Shown piece after piece: positions 17,748 through 28,786 of a stretch of 64,000 bases of DNA (positions are counted from its first letter, which is position 1; each line of letters opens with the position of its first letter). The notes beneath the pieces are model-generated. The model saw nothing but the letters and a program-made list of their open reading frames with translations, was not told the DNA's origin and searched no databases. Source of the stretch: Arenibacter aquaticus (lineage in GTDB: Bacteria; Bacteroidota; Bacteroidia; Flavobacteriales; Flavobacteriaceae); the NCBI RefSeq assembly GCF_003957295.1, contig NZ_RQPJ01000003.1, positions 211,973-275,972 on the forward strand, read 5' to 3'. The translations under genes and the position numbers were made by a program.

Positions 17748-20700
17748 ATGAAAGTAAGAGCTGTAGCTGTATTCCTATTTTGTGCTTGCACCCTTGTGTT
17801 AAAAGCACAAAAATCCGGTCAAGAACAGAATCAAAAAAAACCTAACATTATCTTTATTCTAACCGATGATCAGCGCTTTGATGCCCTTGGTTATTCAGGG
17901 AACAAACTCATTTCCACTCCAGAGATGGACAAATTGGCCAAGGAAGGGACTTATTTTGAAAATGCCATGGTCACCACACCTATATGTGCGGCCAGTAGAG
18001 CTAGCATATTGACCGGTCTCTATGAACGTACCCATAACTATAATTTTAAAACCGGCAATATTAGGGATTCCTATATGGCCAACTCCTATCCTACCCTCCT
18101 AAAGAAAAATGGCTATGTTACAGGTTTTTATGGAAAATATGGAGTGAGATATGACGGCCTGGATAAGCAATTTGATAAGTTTGAATCCTACGATCGCAAC
18201 AATAGGTTTAAGGATAAACGTGGGTACTATTACAAAACCCTGGGAAAGGATACAGTACACCTAACCCGTTATACCGGTCAGAAGGCCATTGATTTCATTG
18301 CCGATGCCAAAACCGACACTCCATTTTGCCTCTCATTGAGTTTTAGTGCTCCCCATGCCCATGATTCTGCCAAGGATCAATACTTTTGGCAAAAGGAGTC
18401 CAATGCTTTACTGGCCAACACGGAAATTCCTGCCCCTGCATTAGGGGAAGACAAATATTTTGAAGCCCAACCACAGTTTGTCCGTGACGGCTTTAATCGT
18501 TTACGATGGACATGGCGTTATGATACACCTGAAAAATACCAGCACAGTGTAAAAGGGTATTATAGAATGATTTCAGGGATAGACCGTGAAATTGCCAAAA
18601 TCAGGGAAGAACTAAAGAAAAAGGGACTTGATAAGAACACCGTAATTATTTTGATGGGGGATAATGGCTATTTTTTGGGTGAGCGCCAGCTAGCCGGAAA
18701 ATGGTTGTTATACGACAATTCCGTTAGGGTACCCTTAATAGTCTTTGATCCACGCTTAAAAAAGCAAAAAGACAATGATGCCCTAGCATTGAACATTGAT
18801 GTCCCCTCAACTATCCTGGACTTGGCGGGGGTAGATACACCTAAAGCGTGGCAGGGCAAGAGCCTGATGCCGATCATTAGAAATCCTAAAACCGACTTTG
18901 AACGGGACACCGTTTTAATAGAGCATCTATGGGAATTTAAGGACATTCCCCCTAGTGAAGGAGTACGGACAAAAAATTGGAAATACTTCCGTTATGTGAA
19001 TGACCAATCCTTTGAGGAGCTTTATAATCTAAAGGACGACCCACAGGAAACCAATAATTTGGCGAAAGACCCAAAATATGCTGATAAACTGCAATCTTTT
19101 CGAAAAAAGACGAATAGCCTAATTCTTGAACTTTCCGACGAATATTCAAAAGGCCCGTCCAATTTAATCGTGGAATGGATTAGAGATACTAATGGGGTTA
19201 CTATAATTGATTCCAAACCAGAATACGGTTGGGTGGTCCCCAAGGGGGCGGTTTCCCAATCGGCATACCAAATATTGGTGTCATCCTCCAAAGAAAACAT
19301 CAACAATAACATAGGTGATATTTGGAACAGTGGGGAAGTGAGAAGCAATAACTCAACTGATATAGAGCATGGCGGAGCCCAATTAAAAAGTGGGGAGACC
19401 TACTTCTGGAAAGTACGTATATGGGATCAGGTAAATCGTCTTACTCGCTATTCCCAAACACAATCGTTCACTATGGGGAGCCCAAAAGCCACCATCACTA
19501 CCCCAAATAGTTTTCAAGTTGATAAAATAAAACCTAGAGTATTCGAAAAAAGAGGTGATAGTTATTTTATGGACTTTGGTAAAGATGCCTTTGCAACCCT
19601 AAATTTCACATACAATGCCAAAACCGCGCATACACTAACTGTTCGTATAGGGGAACAATTGGAGGGGGAAAAGATTAACAGGACTCCCTTTAAAAGGAGC
19701 CATATAAGGTATCAGGAAATTAAAGTGGCAGTGACACCCGAACAAACCCAATACCAACTTCAAATTAAACCCAACAAACGTAATACCTTACCGGGCAAAG
19801 CATTGCCATTACCGGAAGGGTTTCCAGTATTGATGCCTTTTAGATACGCAGAAATAGAAGGATCACAAGAACCTTTGATCGCAGAAAATTTTACCCAATT
19901 GGCCCATCACAGTTATTGGGAAGAAGATGCCAGTAGTTTTAAAAGCTCAGATGATATTTTGAATCAAGTCTGGGATCTTTGCAAGTATTCCATAAAAGCC
20001 ACTACATTCAACGGACTATATGTTGATGGGGACAGGGAACGCATTCCTTATGAGGCCGATGCTTATTTAAATCAACTAAGCCATTATACCACCGATCGAG
20101 AATATGCCATTGCCAGGCAGACCATAGAATATTTTATGGAACACCCTACATGGCCTACCGAATGGCAGCAGCATGTAGCGCTAATGTTCTATGCCGATTA
20201 CATGTATACCGGCAATACGGAACTTATAGAAAAATATTACGATCAATTAAAATACAAAACCCTTTATGAGCTTGCGAACGAAGATGGATTGATTACCTCC
20301 AAAAAAATGACCCCGGAATTAATGGCCAATCTTGGATTTCCAAAGACCATGAAGGAAACCTTCAGGGATATAGTGGATTGGCCCTCTGCAGGTTGGGGCG
20401 GGGATCCCAACAACAAAGGGGAACGCGACGGTTACGTATTTAAGGATTACAATACCGTAGTGAATGCATTTTACTACCAGAACATGAAAATAATGGCTGA
20501 ATTTGCCAAGGTTTTGGGCAAGACTCAGGAAGCCTTGGATTATAAATTAAGAGCTATAAAAGCAAAGAAGGCTTTTAACGAAAAAATGTTTGATGCGGAG
20601 CGTGGGATATACATTGATGGGATTGGTACGGACCATGCTTCCCTACATGCCAATATGATGCCCTTGGCCTTCAATATGGTTCCCCAAGAACACATAAAGT

Positions 20701-21269
20701 CTGTAGTAGAGTTTGTTAAATCTAGAGGGATGGCCTGCAGCGTGTATGGTTCCCAATATTTAATGGACGGCTTATACAATGCGGGAGCAGAAGATTATGC
20801 CTTGGACCTATTGACCGATACCAGTGACAGAAGTTGGTATAATATGATCCGTATCGGCTCTACCATTACCCTGGAAGCATGGGATTTAAAATATAAAAAT
20901 AACCTGGATTGGAACCATGCATGGGGGGCTGTCCCTGCCAACGCCATTCCACGTGGACTTTGGGGTATACAGCCCAAAACACCCGGTTTTGGCATTGCCA
21001 CCATAAAACCTCAAATGGGTAATTTAAAGAATAGCAGTATTGAGGTCCCTACCATTAAAGGAACCATAAAGGCTGATTACAAAAATGTAAGTTCCCGCCA
21101 GCAATTATACACCATTGAAATCCCCGCCAATATGGTAGCCGAATTTAAATTGACAAATGCTGCGGGAAAAGAACTGATGCACAACGGAAAAAAAGTACCT
21201 ACGGCCTTTGGTTCGGTGAGGTTAACCCCTGGCAAACATGAAATAAAATTGGTAATTAATTCCTTTTAA
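17748..21269 (+). CDS. Sulfatase-GH78 alpha-L-rhamnosidase fusion
   Basis: 1173 residues with a signal peptide (cleavage near LKAQ, residue 21). Residues ~30-465 are an S1-type sulfatase with [17 protein letters not shown] and the formylglycine site C80-A-A-S-R84, of the CxAxR form. Residues ~480-600 hold a beta-sandwich linker region. Residues ~600-1173 are a GH78 rhamnosidase, with the acidic catalytic cluster D760-G-D762-R-E764-R and E769-A-D771 and the C-terminal [13 protein letters not shown] sulfatase-GH78 two-module enzyme is known from ulvan-degrading flavobacteria. This protein should remove sulfate and an L-rhamnose unit from the same substrate, feeding the neighbouring rhamnose pathway. 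No ulvan lyase is present in the window. Confidence 0.9.
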   Translation: MKVRAVAVFLFCACTLVLKAQKSGQEQNQKKPNIIFILTDDQRFDALGYSGNKLISTPEMDKLAKEGTYFENAMVTTPICAASRASILTGLYERTHNYNFKTGNIRDSYMANSYPTLLKKNGYVTGFYGKYGVRYDGLDKQFDKFESYDRNNRFKDKRGYYYKTLGKDTVHLTRYTGQKAIDFIADAKTDTPFCLSLSFSAPHAHDSAKDQYFWQKESNALLANTEIPAPALGEDKYFEAQPQFVRDGFNRLRWTWRYDTPEKYQHSVKGYYRMISGIDREIAKIREELKKKGLDKNTVIILMGDNGYFLGERQLAGKWLLYDNSVRVPLIVFDPRLKKQKDNDALALNIDVPSTILDLAGVDTPKAWQGKSLMPIIRNPKTDFERDTVLIEHLWEFKDIPPSEGVRTKNWKYFRYVNDQSFEELYNLKDDPQETNNLAKDPKYADKLQSFRKKTNSLILELSDEYSKGPSNLIVEWIRDTNGVTIIDSKPEYGWVVPKGAVSQSAYQILVSSSKENINNNIGDIWNSGEVRSNNSTDIEHGGAQLKSGETYFWKVRIWDQVNRLTRYSQTQSFTMGSPKATITTPNSFQVDKIKPRVFEKRGDSYFMDFGKDAFATLNFTYNAKTAHTLTVRIGEQLEGEKINRTPFKRSHIRYQEIKVAVTPEQTQYQLQIKPNKRNTLPGKALPLPEGFPVLMPFRYAEIEGSQEPLIAENFTQLAHHSYWEEDASSFKSSDDILNQVWDLCKYSIKATTFNGLYVDGDRERIPYEADAYLNQLSHYTTDREYAIARQTIEYFMEHPTWPTEWQQHVALMFYADYMYTGNTELIEKYYDQLKYKTLYELANEDGLITSKKMTPELMANLGFPKTMKETFRDIVDWPSAGWGGDPNNKGERDGYVFKDYNTVVNAFYYQNMKIMAEFAKVLGKTQEALDYKLRAIKAKKAFNEKMFDAERGIYIDGIGTDHASLHANMMPLAFNMVPQEHIKSVVEFVKSRGMACSVYGSQYLMDGLYNAGAEDYALDLLTDTSDRSWYNMIRIGSTITLEAWDLKYKNNLDWNHAWGAVPANAIPRGLWGIQPKTPGFGIATIKPQMGNLKNSSIEVPTIKGTIKADYKNVSSRQQLYTIEIPANMVAEFKLTNAAGKELMHNGKKVPTAFGSVRLTPGKHEIKLVINSF

Positions 21270-21436
21270 GGGAAGCTGTACCATTGGCAATTGAAAACCC
21301 AAGGTTAATAATAAGTTGTATCTATTTGATTGCAATAAGTTATAAATATAGAAAGGTATTTTATTTTACAAAGTAGAAGTTTTGTAATTGGATTAGGTCC
21401 TCTTTTATTGCTAAAATTTGAAAATATATTTCTTTA

Positions 21437-21480
21437 TAATCTAAAAAATGCGTGTCCCTGGACACGCATTTTTTAGATTA
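21437..21480. terminator. Bidirectional terminator
   Basis: Perfect 21-bp inverted repeat (21437-21457 with 21460-21480) with a GC core cgtgtcc/ggacacg and A- and T-rich outer arms. It separates the convergent sulfatase-GH78 and sulfatase genes. Confidence 0.85.
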
Positions 21481-21508
21481 AGGCTTATTACACAGCTATA
21501 AAAATTTG

Positions 21509-22948
21509 TTAATGGGTGTAAGGTACCGTACCGGTCTCATCTACCGGATATCCCCACTTTTTTATGTATTCCATACCTGGAAGAAACTCATCTCCCGTCT
21601 CTTTTAACCGCTGGGCCAGTAGACTCTCCAGGTCGTCTTGTAATGCTGTATACCCCTCGTTGCCTATCAGGTTATTTAATTGGTAGGGATCATTAACATT
21701 GTCAAAAAGCAACCATGGCCCGTTTAAATCCCTGGCATAGGTGTATTGTTGGGTCTTAATGGCCCTGTACTCCCTACCTCCTTTAGTTACCCTATTCCAT
21801 TGTCCAAAAGGTTGTACACAGCTTAGTAAAGTAGCACCTCCCATCTGTTTCCTGCCTTCCATATAAGGCCTATAATCCAACCCTTCAACGGTACTGGGTA
21901 TGGAAATATCACATAGGCTTAGTAGTGTAGGCATAATATCTTCAGAATTCATCAGGGCATCCCTTTCCCCAGCTGCAATGTTTAGCTTTTCAGGAAGGTA
22001 ATAAAGCATAGGTACCCTGGCCGATTCCTCATAAGGTTGCTGCTTTTTATAGGCACCATGGGAGCCCAATAGGTCTCCATGATCGGCAGTAAACACAATG
22101 ATGGTATTTTCAAATTGTCCGGATTCCTTTAGATTTTTTATCACCTTGCCAATCATGTCATCCAATGCCGCTATATGTGCATAATAACCCGCCAAATCTT
22201 TTTTTGCCCGCTCCTTTAGGCTATCCGGTACATTTCTGCGGAGTTGAATCTTTTCCGGATCAAATCGGTTCCGGTATTCCACTGGGGCAGTATGGTATGG
22301 TGCGTGTGGGGTTCCGTAGGAAAGAATCATCATAAATGGATTCTCGGTAGACTTCCTTTCCTTGATATAGTCTATGGCAGCATCGGTCTGTTCAAAGGTG
22401 TCATAGCCCTCCCAAATTTTTCTATTGGGGTCATCGTTGTCATAGTACACAGATTTGTTGTAATCGTGGGTGCATTCGTTGCCTTTCCAGAACTTAAAGC
22501 CCTGTCTCCTTTGTCCAGGGGCAACATTCTGCAGCCTTCCATGACCGTCCAAGTGCCATTTACCAATGTATCCTGTATCATAACCTTCCTTATTAAACAC
22601 TTTCGCAATAGTCACCGCATTGGTATCCAGCTGCACATCGTTCATAAAGACCCCATGGGTCAATGGGCGCTGTCCGGTTAATAGTGATGCCCTAAATGGG
22701 GAACAGACCGGCATACCGGAAACCGCATTTTTAAAATTAACGCTTATGGCCGCCAAACTATCCAAGTTTGGAGTACTTATATTGGGGTCTCCAGCATAGC
22801 CCGTTGCCTGTGCACGCCATTGGTCAGTAATTAGGATCAATACATTGGGAGGTTCCTTTTCTTGGGCTGCTACGGCCTTCTTCTTTTCTGCACAACTCCC
22901 AATAAGGAGGATACCTAATATAGTGATTAAATAACTGCTTTTTTTCAT
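21509..22948 (-). CDS. S1-family sulfatase, lipoprotein
   Basis: 479 residues. The lipoprotein leader ends at IGSC19. The fold starts with PPNVLILITDQWRAQATGY, and the formylglycine site is C82-S-P-F-R86 followed by ASLLTG. Later motifs include IGKWHLDGHG and VFTADHGDLLGSHGAYKK, giving the metal and sulfate pocket. It is a full-length type I sulfatase, predicted at the cell envelope. The substrate subfamily cannot be assigned from memory. The 3' tail of another sulfatase gene lies just upstream on the same strand. Confidence 0.9.
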   Translation of the reverse strand: MKKSSYLITILGILLIGSCAEKKKAVAAQEKEPPNVLILITDQWRAQATGYAGDPNISTPNLDSLAAISVNFKNAVSGMPVCSPFRASLLTGQRPLTHGVFMNDVQLDTNAVTIAKVFNKEGYDTGYIGKWHLDGHGRLQNVAPGQRRQGFKFWKGNECTHDYNKSVYYDNDDPNRKIWEGYDTFEQTDAAIDYIKERKSTENPFMMILSYGTPHAPYHTAPVEYRNRFDPEKIQLRRNVPDSLKERAKKDLAGYYAHIAALDDMIGKVIKNLKESGQFENTIIVFTADHGDLLGSHGAYKKQQPYEESARVPMLYYLPEKLNIAAGERDALMNSEDIMPTLLSLCDISIPSTVEGLDYRPYMEGRKQMGGATLLSCVQPFGQWNRVTKGGREYRAIKTQQYTYARDLNGPWLLFDNVNDPYQLNNLIGNEGYTALQDDLESLLAQRLKETGDEFLPGMEYIKKWGYPVDETGTVPYTH

Positions 22949-22960
22949 GCTTATTCTTAT

Positions 22961-23110
22961 TTATAATTTAGGATTCCAGGAGGCTTCAATCTTGTTTTTT
23001 AAATCATTTACAACTTCTGGTTTTTCATTTGCCAGGTTTACTTGTTCAAAAGGGTCTTTAAAAATATTGTATAGCTGGATTTCGGTATTACTCCCCTCTA
23101 TTTTTATGTA
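22961..23110 (-). pseudogene. 3' remnant of a sulfatase gene
   Basis: A minus-strand frame of 49 codons ending in a stop at 22961, with no start codon and an in-frame stop at 23111-23113. The translation holds EIQLYNIFKDPFEQVNLANE, the hallmark C-terminal element of sulfatases (LYNLKxDPxExxNLA), then PEVVNDLKNKIEASW. A one-base frame shift may extend it a little further upstream. The sulfatase gene that followed this element is gone, so it is a deletion scar 12 bases before an intact sulfatase gene. Confidence 0.75.
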
Positions 23111-23273
23111 TCACAGGCAGTTTTTGCCCCTAATCTTAACTATGTGAATTTTCAATACCCGGCATGGCAACAAAAAGCACTGTAAGATTGGTCTTCCTAT
23201 ATCATTAACATAATAGTGCACATTGGAAATAGAAATTAATAAAACAATATTAACTTTCGTTCCCAACAAATGC

Positions 23274-23340
23274 ATCCTGTACTATGCTGTATAAACTTTC
23301 TTTAGTGATTATTGCACACTTAACCAGCACTGTACAGGAT
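23274..23340. promoter_or_regulatory. Inverted repeat upstream of rhaM
   Basis: Two 16-base arms, atcctgtactatgctg (23274-23289) and cagcactgtacaggat (23325-23340), complementary at 14 of 16 positions with a 35-base spacer. The right arm contains the palindrome ctgtacag. The sequence atcctgtac is also found in the divergent rhamnose promoter (13911-13919). This suggests a shared regulator. Confidence 0.55.
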
Positions 23341-23428
23341 ACGTAAATTTACTTCATGGTTTATTTTTATCAAAATTGGAACTCAGCTAGTTTTAGTTTG
23401 TTTACATGAATACATAAAAGAAATTAAT

Positions 23429-23743
23429 ATGATAAGAAAAGCATTTAAAATGAAAGTCTACCCAAGCCAAATAGAGGAATATACCAAAAGACACAATCCT
23501 ATTTGGAAGGAACTTGAAGAAGTTTTAAAAAATCATGGGGTTCATCATTACAGTATTTTTTTCGATAATGAAACCCATTCACTGTTTGGTTATGCCGAAT
23601 TGGAATCCGAAGAAAAATGGCATGCAATTGCGGATACCGAAATTTGTAAAAAGTGGTGGGAATACATGGCAGACTTAATGGAAACCAACCCGGATAATAG
23701 CCCGGTTTCGAAAGACTTAAAAACTGTTTTTTATCTTCCATAA
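23429..23743 (+). CDS. rhaM: L-rhamnose mutarotase
   Basis: A 104-residue cytoplasmic enzyme. It aligns along its whole length with E. coli RhaM, including MIRKAF at the start, [28 protein letters not shown] and the C-terminal VFYLP. It interconverts the alpha and beta anomers of L-rhamnose, so that the isomerase has its preferred form. It is separate from the rhamnose operon by about 9.5 kb but has a related inverted repeat upstream. Confidence 0.95.
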   Translation: MIRKAFKMKVYPSQIEEYTKRHNPIWKELEEVLKNHGVHHYSIFFDNETHSLFGYAELESEEKWHAIADTEICKKWWEYMADLMETNPDNSPVSKDLKTVFYLP

Positions 23744-23945
23744 AATCAATATTATGGTGAATCTACCTCCCAGATTTTAATATATCTAAAAAAGCCACTA
23801 TATTAAGCCTATAGCCGATGGTTCTCCAATTTGTTGCCCGTAATAAAAAGGGAGTCCTTTCCTTGGTGATGTTTGTCAAAGGCGTAAGCTGCGGGGAATG
23901 GCGTCCAATACAGTAAAGTAGATTAAAAACTAAACACCTTATCCT

Positions 23946-24953
23946 ATGACCAACCAAAAAAAGACCCTTGGAGAATTTATTTTTGAAAATCAAGCTGCCT
24001 TTCCATATTCTACGGGTGAGCTTTCCAAACTTATAAACGCTATACGGCTGGCTGCCAAAATTACCAATCACGAAGTAAACAAGGCTGGGTTGGTAGATAT
24101 TTTGGGCGATGCCGGCAATACCAATATACAAGGCGAGAACCAACAGAAATTGGACGTTTATGCCAACACAAAATTTATTCAAACCTTAAAACAACGGGGT
24201 ATTGTTTGTGGTATAGCCTCTGAGGAGGAAGAAGACTTTATTGCCGTAAATAGTCAGGATGGTAAAAACAACAATCAATATGTGGTGCTTATTGATCCCC
24301 TTGACGGCTCATCCAATATTGACGTCAATGCCTCTGTTGGAACAATTTTTTCCATTTATAGAAGAATTTCACCTGTTGGGCAGCCCGTTCAATTAGAAGA
24401 TTTTCTTCAACCGGGTAAGAATCAGGTTGCCGCTGGTTATATAATGTACGGTACATCAACTATTTTAGTATACAGTACAGGCAATGGCGTAAATGGCTTT
24501 ACTTTAAATCCCGCTTTGGGAACCTTTTATCATTCCCATCCCAACATGCAATTCCCGGAAAATGGCAACATCTATTCTGTGAATGAGGGGAACTACGTTC
24601 ATTTTTCCGATGGAGTAAAGAAATATATCAAATACTGCCAAAAAGAAGAAGGCGATAGACCGTACACTTCAAGATATATAGGTTCTCTTGTTTCGGATTT
24701 CCATAGAAATATTATTAAGGGAGGTATATATATGTATCCTAGGATAGGACCAACTCAAAAAGGCAAGCTACGGTTGACCTATGAATGCAACCCTATGGCC
24801 TTTTTAACCGAACAGGCCAATGGTGCCGCCTCTACTGGTTCCGGAAGAATTCTTGATGTAGAACCTAAAACGCTTCACCAACGGGAGGCGCTATTTTGTG
24901 GAAATAAGGAAATGGTTAAAAAACTGGAAGCCTTTATTGCCGAAAAAGACTAG
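23946..24953 (+). CDS. fbp: Fructose-1,6-bisphosphatase, class 1
   Basis: 335 residues, the usual length for FBPase I. The metal and substrate site D117-P-L-D120-G-S-S-N is intact, as are [10 protein letters not shown] and the C-terminal [20 protein letters not shown]. It hydrolyses fructose 1,6-bisphosphate for gluconeogenesis in the cytoplasm. Growth on rhamnose or amino acids feeds in at triose level or below and needs this step, so its place next to rhaM is sensible. A class 1 gene elsewhere in the genome cannot be excluded. Confidence 0.95.
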   Translation: MTNQKKTLGEFIFENQAAFPYSTGELSKLINAIRLAAKITNHEVNKAGLVDILGDAGNTNIQGENQQKLDVYANTKFIQTLKQRGIVCGIASEEEEDFIAVNSQDGKNNNQYVVLIDPLDGSSNIDVNASVGTIFSIYRRISPVGQPVQLEDFLQPGKNQVAAGYIMYGTSTILVYSTGNGVNGFTLNPALGTFYHSHPNMQFPENGNIYSVNEGNYVHFSDGVKKYIKYCQKEEGDRPYTSRYIGSLVSDFHRNIIKGGIYMYPRIGPTQKGKLRLTYECNPMAFLTEQANGAASTGSGRILDVEPKTLHQREALFCGNKEMVKKLEAFIAEKD

Positions 24954-25001
24954 ATATGGCTTTTCCAGCTCGGGGTTGACCCGCACTTTTCTTAAGAAAA
25001 A

Positions 25002-25061
25002 TATTGGCACAGTAAGTATGTATATTCCAAAGGAGGGTTAGAGATACCCACTGTGCCAATA
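25002..25061. terminator. Long hairpin between convergent genes
   Basis: Perfect 12-bp arms, tattggcacagt (25002-25013) and actgtgccaata (25050-25061), with a 36-base loop. It lies between the convergent fbp and Xaa-Pro aminopeptidase genes. The loop is long for a standard terminator, so the role is tentative. Confidence 0.45.
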
Positions 25062-25066
25062 AACTT

Positions 25067-26467
25067 CTATAGGCGTTTTTTCGAATTTCTAAATTCTTCT
25101 ATTTCCTCTGAGGTAGTAGGTAATTTAGGGCCTAGTATACGACTACCGTCATTGGTGATCAAGAAATCATCTTCTATACGAATACCTCCAAAATTTTTGT
25201 ATTCTTCCAACCGTTCATAGTTGACAAAATCCATAAATTTATTTTCGCTCTTCCTAAGCTCCATCAATTCCGGGATAAAATAAATACCGGGCTCCACTGT
25301 TAGAACCATACCTTCTTCCAAGGCCCTGCCCATTCGAAGGGATTTAAACCCAAACTCCTTGCTTTGTTTTAATTCATCGGTATACCCCACATATTGCTCT
25401 CCCAAATTCTCCATATCATGAACATCCAATCCCATCATATGCCCCAATCCACACTGAAAAAACATCGTATGGGCTCCAGCTTCAACAGCCTTATCCGGGT
25501 CTCCCTTCATTAAGCCCAATTCCGTTAGCCCAACTACTATTTCCTTACAGGCAGCTAGATGCACATCCCTAAACAATTGTTTAGGTCTTAGCATTTCTGC
25601 AGCTGTTTTGTAAGACTTATAGACTATATCATAAATTTCTTTCTGCTTGGCACTGAAGGTTTTGTTCACGGGGAAAGTCCGTGTCATATCTCCTGCATAG
25701 CCCGAAAAGTTTTCCGCCCCACAGTCACATAGCACCATATCCCCTTCTTTTAGGAGGTTCCCCCTGTAATGGTTATGCAGAATTTGTCCGTTAATAGTAA
25801 TTATTGAAGGAAATGAGGTGTTATTACCATTGGCCATGGCAATATTCTGAACGGCCCCAAACAAATCGGCTTCTGTTAATCCTGCTTCGGCCATTTCCAT
25901 GGCTTTATAATGCATTTCTGCCGTAGTATGTACCGCTTTTTCAATTTCTTCAATCTCGGCATCAGACTTTATAGATCGTAGTTTTACCACTGCTTTTATA
26001 AATTCTGCCGATACATTTTTTGAAACTTCATCCGATGGCAAATTCAATAACTCCGATAATTTCAAAATATGTTCTGGTCGATAAGGAGGTAAAAAGTGAA
26101 TCTGCTGTCCCTTGTCATTTGCAGCGCTTAGATATTCCTCCAGCATTTTGGAAGGGCTCACACTACTAACCCCTACTTCATTGGCTTGTTCCTCCAAGGA
26201 CCTTATGGGGCCGGTAAAAACAACATCATCTATAGATAGATTATCACCAAATATAATTTCGGTGTCGTTATCCAGATCAATTATTGCGTTCAATCCCGCT
26301 AATTGCAGCCCAAAGAAATATATAAAGGTACTATCCTGCCTATAAGGATAGGTGTTGTGCTTGAAATTTATGCCACATTCCCCGTTCCCTAAGAATAGAA
26401 GTACACCACTCCCCATTAACTCCTTTAACTTTTTCCTTCTCGTTTTATATTCTTCCGTTAAAAACAT
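25067..26467 (-). CDS. Xaa-Pro aminopeptidase (M24B)
   Basis: 466 residues. An N-terminal aminopeptidase P-type domain (1-~165) is followed by a pita-bread M24 catalytic domain. Metal-site motifs are CDCGAENFSGYAGDMTRTF (two Asp), GLGHMMGLDVHD (His), TVEPGIYF (Glu) and GGIRIEDDFLIT (Glu). It removes the N-terminal residue from peptides with proline in second position. There is no signal peptide. It is next to dipeptidyl peptidase IV on the same strand, giving a pair that handles proline-containing peptides. Confidence 0.93.
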   Translation of the reverse strand: MFLTEEYKTRRKKLKELMGSGVLLFLGNGECGINFKHNTYPYRQDSTFIYFFGLQLAGLNAIIDLDNDTEIIFGDNLSIDDVVFTGPIRSLEEQANEVGVSSVSPSKMLEEYLSAANDKGQQIHFLPPYRPEHILKLSELLNLPSDEVSKNVSAEFIKAVVKLRSIKSDAEIEEIEKAVHTTAEMHYKAMEMAEAGLTEADLFGAVQNIAMANGNNTSFPSIITINGQILHNHYRGNLLKEGDMVLCDCGAENFSGYAGDMTRTFPVNKTFSAKQKEIYDIVYKSYKTAAEMLRPKQLFRDVHLAACKEIVVGLTELGLMKGDPDKAVEAGAHTMFFQCGLGHMMGLDVHDMENLGEQYVGYTDELKQSKEFGFKSLRMGRALEEGMVLTVEPGIYFIPELMELRKSENKFMDFVNYERLEEYKNFGGIRIEDDFLITNDGSRILGPKLPTTSEEIEEFRNSKKRL

Positions 26468-26548
26468 GGTACCTTTTATTGTTTTGGATTATAAATCCCA
26501 AAATTAATGATATTGCTCCTTTAATTCCCTGTATATAGACCGAATATA

Positions 26549-28786
26549 CTATTTTCCACCAGCGGGTAAGTTATTTTTCCAATAACGTTCCATTGTCTGC
26601 CTAAGGTGATACGAGGTGTTCTCCCTTTCATATATAGAATGGGCGCGCATTGGGTAAGACATCATATCAAACATTTTGTTATGCTTTATCAGTCTGTTGA
26701 CAAGCATTTCAAAACTTTGATAATGCACGTTATCATCTGCTGTTCCGTGAATGATCATTAGATTCCCTTCCAAGTTTTGCGCAAAGTTAATAGGAGAACC
26801 ATCGTGATATCCTTTTGCGTTATCTTCCAATAACCCCATATATCTTTCTTGATAGGTAGCATCATACAGTCTTTGATCGGATACAAAAGAAACTGCCAAT
26901 CCAGACGAATAGATTTCTGGATATCTAAACAAGCAGTTCATGGTCATTTGGCCACCGCCACTCCATCCCCAGATCCCTACCCTCTTGGAATCCAAGAAGT
27001 CATAGGTTCCCAATATTGCCTTGGCTGCCTTACTTTGGTCCTCTGAAGCCAAAATCCCGATCTGACCATAAATGGATTTGCGCCATTTATTGCCCCTAGG
27101 TGTTTTGGTACCACGGTTGTCCACACTCATAACAATATACCCTTGTTGGGCCATATATTGATCCCATAGACTTCCTCCGCCCCAATTGTCCTGCACTGTA
27201 GAACCTGCCGGCTCACCGTAAACATAAAACAACAAGGGGTATTTTTTGTTAGGATCAAAATCCTTAGGTTTTATCATCCAAGCATCAAGCACCTCATCTC
27301 CTATATCTACCTTAACAAACTCCTTTGGATTTAATTCCAAAGCGTCATACCTTTCCTTCAATTCCTTATTATCCTCCAATACTCTTCTTTCCTTATGATT
27401 AGGCAAGCTCACCAAAGAATATATTGGTGGGGTAACAGCATTTTGAAATATTTGTATTCCCCATTTTGCGTCATTGGATATTTGATAGGAACTCTGACCC
27501 GATTGGTCAGCTGGTGTTATCCTTTCGGCTTTTCCCTTTCCGTCTATACGACTTCTGTATAAATATCTTTGTGTATAATTATCCGGTGAAGCAATATAGT
27601 ACACATACCCTCCCTTAGGATCAATACAGTTAATCTTGACCACATCAAAATTTCCTTTTGTTATTGGCTTAATCTCCTTGCCATCCCTGGATACTTTATA
27701 AAGGTGTAACCAACCGTCCCGCTCACTAGACCAAGTAAAGTACTTTTCATTATCCAACCAACGTACATCGTCATGTATATCCAAGAAAGCATCATCCTTT
27801 TCGGTCAATATATTAGTGAGTTCCATAGTATGGATATCACCAATATAAACCATATTGGTATTTTGCCTACGGTTTAACTGTTGGATCATTACCTCATTGG
27901 AATTGGGGATAAAATCCATACGGGCCAAATAATTGTTCTTGGCATCACCGGGAACTTTGAACCATTTTGTTTTGCCATGATCAACCGATACTACCCCTAC
28001 CTTAACCGTAGAAAGTTCTGTTCCTACCTTTGGATAAGGCATTGGAATAGGTTTTGAATAAATGGAATCTACATTGTTGATCATATAAAATGTCCCAACA
28101 TCCTTGGTATCGGATTGCCAATAAGCAATATTTTTTCCATCAGGACTCCACCTAAAGCCGTCCCTACAATTTAATTCCTCTTCATACACCCAGTCGAAAG
28201 TACCATTAACAATATTGTCACCACCGTCCGTGGTCAATGGTTTTATGGTATGGCTTTGCAGATCCTCTGAATAAATATTCAATTCGCTCACATAGGCCAC
28301 CTTGGAAGCGTCCGGGGAAAATTTAGCGAACATTAAGGTTGCCGTGGGCAAGGATTTACCTAACCTGGTCAATTTGTTGGTTTTCAAATCCAACACCCAG
28401 TAATCTCCACGGGTATGGTACCTCCAAACTTTACGGGTATTGGTAAAAAGAAGGAGTTTATTATTATCTAGGGACCATTGATAATCTGAAATGGTAATAG
28501 GCGTGTTTTCGTTCTCCGGAATTAATTTGGAAGCGGAAACCAATACAGACCTAGCGCCACTTTTGGCATCGTAGCGTACAATATCCCTACCTCCAATTTC
28601 TTTGTTTACCTCAAGTGTGGAATACCCCTTGTTGTCCTTCATCCAGCGGACAGGACCAAATCCCTTTTGTCCGTAAATATTCTTTTTATATACATCCTGT
28701 AACTTCAACTCGGCCCCTTTTTGTGCTTGGGCCGTACCAATAAAAAATAAAAAGCAAAGTATGCTTCCCAAAATCCCTTTTCTCAT
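26549..28786 (-). CDS. Dipeptidyl peptidase IV, S9B
   Basis: 745 residues with a signal peptide ending near AQAQK. A beta-propeller (about 50-500) precedes an alpha/beta-hydrolase domain. The catalytic triad is S609 (in GWSGGG), D684 (in HGTADDNVH) and H716 (in MRAHSIY); spacing agrees with human DPP4. The glutamate pair of the propeller may be in DWVYEEELNCRDGF. It releases Xaa-Pro dipeptides in the periplasm. The 81-base gap and shared strand suggest a joint transcript with the Xaa-Pro aminopeptidase gene. Confidence 0.93.
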   Translation of the reverse strand: MRKGILGSILCFLFFIGTAQAQKGAELKLQDVYKKNIYGQKGFGPVRWMKDNKGYSTLEVNKEIGGRDIVRYDAKSGARSVLVSASKLIPENENTPITISDYQWSLDNNKLLLFTNTRKVWRYHTRGDYWVLDLKTNKLTRLGKSLPTATLMFAKFSPDASKVAYVSELNIYSEDLQSHTIKPLTTDGGDNIVNGTFDWVYEEELNCRDGFRWSPDGKNIAYWQSDTKDVGTFYMINNVDSIYSKPIPMPYPKVGTELSTVKVGVVSVDHGKTKWFKVPGDAKNNYLARMDFIPNSNEVMIQQLNRRQNTNMVYIGDIHTMELTNILTEKDDAFLDIHDDVRWLDNEKYFTWSSERDGWLHLYKVSRDGKEIKPITKGNFDVVKINCIDPKGGYVYYIASPDNYTQRYLYRSRIDGKGKAERITPADQSGQSSYQISNDAKWGIQIFQNAVTPPIYSLVSLPNHKERRVLEDNKELKERYDALELNPKEFVKVDIGDEVLDAWMIKPKDFDPNKKYPLLFYVYGEPAGSTVQDNWGGGSLWDQYMAQQGYIVMSVDNRGTKTPRGNKWRKSIYGQIGILASEDQSKAAKAILGTYDFLDSKRVGIWGWSGGGQMTMNCLFRYPEIYSSGLAVSFVSDQRLYDATYQERYMGLLEDNAKGYHDGSPINFAQNLEGNLMIIHGTADDNVHYQSFEMLVNRLIKHNKMFDMMSYPMRAHSIYERENTSYHLRQTMERYWKNNLPAGGK

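Noticed and set aside
22244..22681. 145-codon plus-strand frame
   Set aside because: It is antisense to an intact sulfatase gene and has no domain features.
23817..23915. Short frame between rhaM and fbp
   Set aside because: About 32 codons with no similarity that I can recall and no start context; it is not enough for a call.
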